Source of the DNA: Ornithinibacillus massiliensis
GTDB taxonomy: Bacteria > Bacillota > Bacilli > Bacillales > Amphibacillaceae
DNA: 64,000 bases
Direction: 5' to 3'
NCBI RefSeq assembly: GCF_018310345.1
Contig: NZ_JAGXBY010000002.1
Location: forward strand, 558,001-622,000
Part shown: piece by piece, positions 59,747 to 64,000 of the stretch
Position numbering within the stretch: position 1 is the first letter of the stretch
Layout: the number at the start of each line of letters is the position of its first letter
Made by a program: the position numbers and the translations under genes
Notes under the pieces: generated by a model
What the model saw: the letters and a program-made list of their open reading frames with translations, nothing else
Told to the model about the DNA's origin: nothing
The model's database searches: none

Positions 59747-60860
59747 ATAAATCACCTACTAATAAATCGCTAATGATTTCTTTTGTTGGATTCAAAATAT
59801 TATCTGGAACTTCTTGGCCGTTTGTCAGATAAGCTATTCCGATATTTTCTCCTAGAGGAATGTTGAGTAAGCTTCCATATTGTCTTGTTTCATCTATTTT
59901 CGTAAAAATTAGTCCTTCCATATTGATGTGGCGGAAGTTGTAATAAATATCAGAAATATCTTTGGGTTTTGACGTTAACGATAGTACTAAATAATGGATG
60001 ACGTTTTCTTGTTGCTTCAAGTTTGTGGACAATTCCTTCACATACTGTTCATCACGATAGTTTCTTCCTGCAGTATCAACTAAAATCAAATCATAGTTTT
60101 TTAACTTCTCCATTGCATTCATATAATCTTCTACCGAATAAGCCACTTCAACAGGTGTATTTAAGATTTTGGCATACGTCTTCAATTGATCAATCGCTGC
60201 AATTCGGTAAGTGTCCATGGTGATGAAAGCGACCTTCCTTTTGTCCTGAAGGATACTTTTTGCAGCTACTTTTGCTATGGTTGTCGTTTTTCCTACACCT
60301 GTTGGACCAACAAAGTGAACAATTTTCGCATTTTCAGAGATCCCTTTGAAGGAAAGTCCGTCAAGTTGGGACTCAATTTCCTTTTTTACATCATTTATAA
60401 TCGTTAGAGAATCTGGCAATACTTTATTTTCTCTATGGCGTTCTACCACATTCATCACAATCGAAGTAGCTAAGTCTTCTTTTACTTCTTGATCAAGTAA
60501 ATGCTGATATACTACTTGATATTCTAACGGGAATAATGAAGGATTTTGCTGACTTGATTGGTTCTCTAACATACGACGCATGTTCTTCATTTCCAAGATA
60601 AGTTCTGTCTCTACTGAATTCTTCAGCTTAGATGGACGAGTAGGGCGTACTCCTAGTTTCTCACTTGTTCGCGACTTTGAGACGATAGGATTATGATCCA
60701 GTGCCGCAACCACCTCAATCTTACTTTTCTTAAAGAGACCTAAAAATCCACCTTCTTGGATTTCCTTAGAGCTTAAAATAACCGCATCGGCTCCTAGTTC
60801 CTTCCGAATTTGCTTCATTGCCTCAGGCATTGTTGGTGCTACATATTTTTTTACTTTCAT
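59736..60860 (-). CDS. flhF: Flagellar biosynthesis GTPase FlhF
   Basis: 374-aa SRP-type GTPase: variable basic N-terminus (VKKYVAPTMPEAMKQIRKEL), then NG domain with P-loop GPTGVGKTTTIAKVAAK (about 191-207), ITMDTYRIAAIDQLK and DTAGRNYRDE. It sets flagellum position; FlhG stimulates its GTPase. The ATG overlaps the flhA stop by 4 nt. Confidence 0.97.
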   Translation of the reverse strand: MKVKKYVAPTMPEAMKQIRKELGADAVILSSKEIQEGGFLGLFKKSKIEVVAALDHNPIVSKSRTSEKLGVRPTRPSKLKNSVETELILEMKNMRRMLENQSSQQNPSLFPLEYQVVYQHLLDQEVKEDLATSIVMNVVERHRENKVLPDSLTIINDVKKEIESQLDGLSFKGISENAKIVHFVGPTGVGKTTTIAKVAAKSILQDKRKVAFITMDTYRIAAIDQLKTYAKILNTPVEVAYSVEDYMNAMEKLKNYDLILVDTAGRNYRDEQYVKELSTNLKQQENVIHYLVLSLTSKPKDISDIYYNFRHINMEGLIFTKIDETRQYGSLLNIPLGENIGIAYLTNGQEVPDNILNPTKEIISDLLVGDLFDS

Positions 60861-62893
60861 GCTACATTCACCACTCCAACACTTTGAACTTGTACAGTAG
60901 GTTCAAGCTCGTTATAGGATAATACGACAACTTGAGGTAGAAATCGGTCTAGTAATTGCTTTAAATACATTCGAATTGCTGGTGAACATAATATAACTGG
61001 ATTCTCTTCTTGAAGCGCTAAATTCTCTACCTGTTCACTAATCGCTTTTATAATAGACTGCTGTGAATCAGGGTCTAATGCTAAATAGTTACCATGTTCT
61101 GTCGTTTGAATATTATCCGCAATTATTTTTTCAACCCTACCAGAGACAGTGATTACCTTTAATGAATTATCTTGATTGGCATATTGCTTAGTCAGTTGTG
61201 CAGATAATGCTTGTCTAACATATTCTCCTAGGAGCTCAGGGTCATTCGTTAACTTACTAAAGTCTGCTAATGTTTCAAAGATGATAGGCAAATTTCGTAT
61301 CGATACATTTTCTCTAAGTAGTTTTGCTAAAACCTTTTGTATATCTCCAATCGATAACGGATCCGGTGTAGTCTCTTCTACTAGTATTGGATAGCTTTCT
61401 TTTAAGTGATCGACTAATTCTTTTGTTTCTTGTCTACCCAATAATGTGTGTGCTTGACGTTTTATCACTTCGGTAATATGGGTTGAAACAACAGAAGGAG
61501 GGTCTACCACGGTATAGCCAGACAATTCCGCTTCATCCTTATTTTCTTCACTAATCCACTTAGCTGGTAATCCGAAAGCAGGTTCCTGTGTTTCAATACC
61601 ATCAATGACATCATTATCTATATCAGGTGTCATAGCTAAATAATGATCGAGTAAAATTTCGCCTGAAGCCACTTCATTCCCTTTTATTTTCAATCGATAC
61701 TCATTCGGATTCAGTTGAATATTATCTCGTATCCGTACAACTGGAATAACAATTCCTAGTTCAATTGCTAATTGTCTACGAATCATAATTACTCTATCTA
61801 ATAGGTCCCCTCCCTGTTTCGCATCAACTAAGGGTATAAGGGCATAGCCAAATTCAAACTCAATTGGATCCATATTAAGTAGATTAATGACATTTTCTTG
61901 CGTTTTCATCGCAGTTCCTTCAGCTTGATCTTCTTCCTCCTCATCTTTCACAACTGGTATTTTTTGCTTCCGCATCATCAGGTAAGCGCCTAATGCCAGA
62001 ACAAGAGCTATAATCGTTGTTAAGAAAAAGTTGATTGGAGTAAGGCCTAATAAGAATATAGTACCTGCAGCTATTAGTAATAACTTAGGATATTGCAATA
62101 ATTGCTCTGCAACATCACTACCTAAATTATTACCGGATGCAGAACTACGAGTCACCACGATACCTGTAGCAGTAGATATTAATAGGGCAGGTATTTGACT
62201 AACTAATCCATCCCCTACTGTTAATCGCATATACGTATCAATAGCCTCTTGAAACGTGTAACCTTTATCCATCATTCCAATCGCAATACCGAATAAAATA
62301 TTGATGAGAACTATAATGATACCGGCAATGGCATCACCTTTAACGAACTTACTTGCACCATCCATAGAACCATGAAAATCCGCTTCATTTTCTACCTTTT
62401 TCCTTCTATCTTTTGCTTCTTGTTCTGAAATAAGTCCCGCATTTAAATCTGCGTCAATACTCATTTGTTTTCCTGGCATCGCATCCAGTGAGAATCGAGC
62501 TGCAACTTCTGATACACGTTCTGACCCTTTCGTAATAACCAAAAAGTTAATAATGACAAGAATGACGAACACTACAAAACCAACTAGTGGACTGTTTCCA
62601 ATAACAAACGTACCGAACGTATCCACAACACCACCAGCATCAGCATTATTTAGAATGGAACGTGTTGTAGAAACATTCAACGCTAATCTAAACAAAGTTA
62701 GTAACAGTAAAAGGGTTGGAAATACCGAGAACTGCAGTGGCTCTTGCGTGTTCATGGAAACTAATAGAACGATTAGTGCCAGAATAATATTAATTAAAAT
62801 AAGTACACTGAGTAGCCATCCAGGTAGTGGAATGACTAACATGATAATGACTACTATTACAGCGATTAAAACGGAAAAATCACGGGCTTTCAT
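60857..62893 (-). CDS. flhA: Flagellar export gate protein FlhA
   Basis: 678-aa component of the flagellar type III export gate: about eight membrane helices in the first 330 residues with the FHIPEP region (MPGKQMSIDADLNAGLISEQ), and a large cytosolic C-terminal domain that docks substrates. Full length. It is 19 nt from flhB. Confidence 0.98.
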   Translation of the reverse strand: MKARDFSVLIAVIVVIIMLVIPLPGWLLSVLILINIILALIVLLVSMNTQEPLQFSVFPTLLLLLTLFRLALNVSTTRSILNNADAGGVVDTFGTFVIGNSPLVGFVVFVILVIINFLVITKGSERVSEVAARFSLDAMPGKQMSIDADLNAGLISEQEAKDRRKKVENEADFHGSMDGASKFVKGDAIAGIIIVLINILFGIAIGMMDKGYTFQEAIDTYMRLTVGDGLVSQIPALLISTATGIVVTRSSASGNNLGSDVAEQLLQYPKLLLIAAGTIFLLGLTPINFFLTTIIALVLALGAYLMMRKQKIPVVKDEEEEDQAEGTAMKTQENVINLLNMDPIEFEFGYALIPLVDAKQGGDLLDRVIMIRRQLAIELGIVIPVVRIRDNIQLNPNEYRLKIKGNEVASGEILLDHYLAMTPDIDNDVIDGIETQEPAFGLPAKWISEENKDEAELSGYTVVDPPSVVSTHITEVIKRQAHTLLGRQETKELVDHLKESYPILVEETTPDPLSIGDIQKVLAKLLRENVSIRNLPIIFETLADFSKLTNDPELLGEYVRQALSAQLTKQYANQDNSLKVITVSGRVEKIIADNIQTTEHGNYLALDPDSQQSIIKAISEQVENLALQEENPVILCSPAIRMYLKQLLDRFLPQVVVLSYNELEPTVQVQSVGVVNVA

Positions 62894-62912
62894 GGAAGTC
62901 TCTCCTTAAGGT

Positions 62913-63992
62913 TTAAACTTTTTTCTCCATGCGGTATACATATGCTAATACTTCAGCAACCGCTTGATAAAATTCTTCTGGAACTACCTCACCAATCTCT
63001 ACCGAGGCATAAAGCGACCTTGCTAATGGTCTATTTTCTACAGTGATCACATTATTTGCTTTGGCAATCTCACGAATTTTAAATGCAATATGATCTACCC
63101 CCTTTGCTACAACATAAGGAGCACTTGCTTTTTCTTCATCATATTTAATGGCAATTGCGTAATGCGTTGGATTTGTAATTACTACATCGGCATTAGGAAT
63201 TTCACTCATCATCCGACGCATCGATATCTGTCTTTGTTTTTCTTTTATCTTAGATTTTATCAAAGGGTCCCCTTCGATATTTTTATATTCATCCTTAATG
63301 TCTTGTTTCGACATTCGGATGTTCTTCTCAAAGTCATATTTTTGATAAGTATAATCAAATACCGCTAAGAACAGTAGAGCTATCGTTGCTACAATTCCCA
63401 TGATTAAGGTTGTTCTTGCAAAAAAGGCAAGTGCATTCTCTGCGTTCTTAAACGCAATCATGAGCATGTCGTCCTTAAATAGCCAAATAACAAAGAATGT
63501 GATAGAGCCTATAACAACTATTTTTAAAAATGATTTCAATAATTCCACAAGTGCACGTAATGAAAAAATACGTTTTGCACCTTGAATAGGATCAATCTTC
63601 TTTAAATCAAATTTCAGTGGCTCTGTTGTAAATAAAAACCCAATTTGCATTAGATTAGACCCAACACCAGCTACCACTGCTATAATCATTACTGGTCCCA
63701 CTATTTTAGCGAATTCCAACATAATTTCTTTAAACAGCTGAAAGACGTTTTTTTCGGTAAGGTCCCAATGAATAAACTCGGTAAATGTGTGTTGGAAGAG
63801 GGCAAGCATATTATCCTTCATAAAACTTCCAAATACCGCCATCATGATTAAAACAAATAGTAGTAAAAAGGCTGTATTTACATCTTGACTTTTTGCTACT
63901 CTCCCTTTCTTTCTCTCATCGTTTCGTTTTTTTGGAGTTGCTTTTTCTGTTTTTTCTCCAGCAAAAAATTGGAGATCCAATCGTAATTGCAT
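62913..63992 (-). CDS. flhB: Flagellar export switch protein FlhB
   Basis: 359-aa export-apparatus protein: N-terminal AGEKTEKATPKKRNDERKKG, four membrane helices, and the autocleavage motif NPTH in VVITNPTHYAIAIKYD that switches export from rod/hook to filament substrates. Start ATG at 63992, 8 bases inside the right edge, so the gene is complete. Confidence 0.97.
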   Translation of the reverse strand: MQLRLDLQFFAGEKTEKATPKKRNDERKKGRVAKSQDVNTAFLLLFVLIMMAVFGSFMKDNMLALFQHTFTEFIHWDLTEKNVFQLFKEIMLEFAKIVGPVMIIAVVAGVGSNLMQIGFLFTTEPLKFDLKKIDPIQGAKRIFSLRALVELLKSFLKIVVIGSITFFVIWLFKDDMLMIAFKNAENALAFFARTTLIMGIVATIALLFLAVFDYTYQKYDFEKNIRMSKQDIKDEYKNIEGDPLIKSKIKEKQRQISMRRMMSEIPNADVVITNPTHYAIAIKYDEEKASAPYVVAKGVDHIAFKIREIAKANNVITVENRPLARSLYASVEIGEVVPEEFYQAVAEVLAYVYRMEKKV

Positions 63993-64000
63993 ATTAAGCA

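Overview
The window is a 64 kb stretch of low-GC, endospore-forming, motile Bacillota chromosome, most likely Bacillaceae of the Oceanobacillus/Virgibacillus/Gracilibacillus kind (genus is an inference). The gene order follows the Bacillus subtilis ymdB-to-flhB region almost gene for gene. Support includes a Gram-positive PolC, spoIIIE, both dipicolinate synthase subunits behind a near-perfect sigma-K promoter, and sigD with chemotaxis and flagellar export genes. All genes but one run on the minus strand, so transcription goes from high to low coordinates. Many starts are GTG or TTG. They were chosen by Shine-Dalgarno (SD) position and comparison with remembered family N-termini.

Layout, low to high coordinate. 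1-11,000: ymdB (cut by the edge), rny, recA, cinA, pgsA, rodZ, ymfK, ymfJ and the EF-P-modification set ymfI-ymfH-ymfF. 11,200-17,100: a nucleoside ABC importer (nupQ, nupP, nupO, nupN) with a GntR/UTRA regulator. 17,350-25,700: spoIIIE, ylzJ, tepA, then the sporulation and lysine-pathway operon dpaA-dpaB-asd-dapG-dapA. 25,790-33,300: ymxH, a small plus-strand gene, mlpA, ylxY, pnpA, rpsO, ribC, truB. 33,490-38,500: the rimP-nusA-rnpM-ylxQ-infB-ylxP-rbfA operon. 38,760-50,950: an RsbR-like gene, polC, rasP, cdsA, uppS, frr, pyrH, tsf, rpsB. 51,100-64,000: the distal fla/che operon (flhB, flhA, flhF, flhG, cheB, cheA, cheW, cheC, cheD, sigD) with a DUF342 gene, an unrecognised 101-aa gene and swrB.

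The genes are mostly housekeeping: translation and RNA turnover, envelope lipid synthesis, replication, peptidoglycan/spore precursors and motility. Departures from the B. subtilis order are the main points of interest. dxr is missing between cdsA and rasP, and proS between rasP and polC. An RsbR-like gene sits between rimP and polC. The nup importer lies between ymfC and ymfF. Two extra genes lie between sigD and swrB. A 242-bp nested inverted-repeat element with a GC-rich core separates frr from uppS. I see no phage, insertion sequence, CRISPR array, tRNA or rRNA gene, and no gene cluster that clearly amounts to an undescribed system. The best candidates for something new are the nested-repeat element, the structured rpsB leader, the small divergent gene near ymxH, and the extra fla/che genes.
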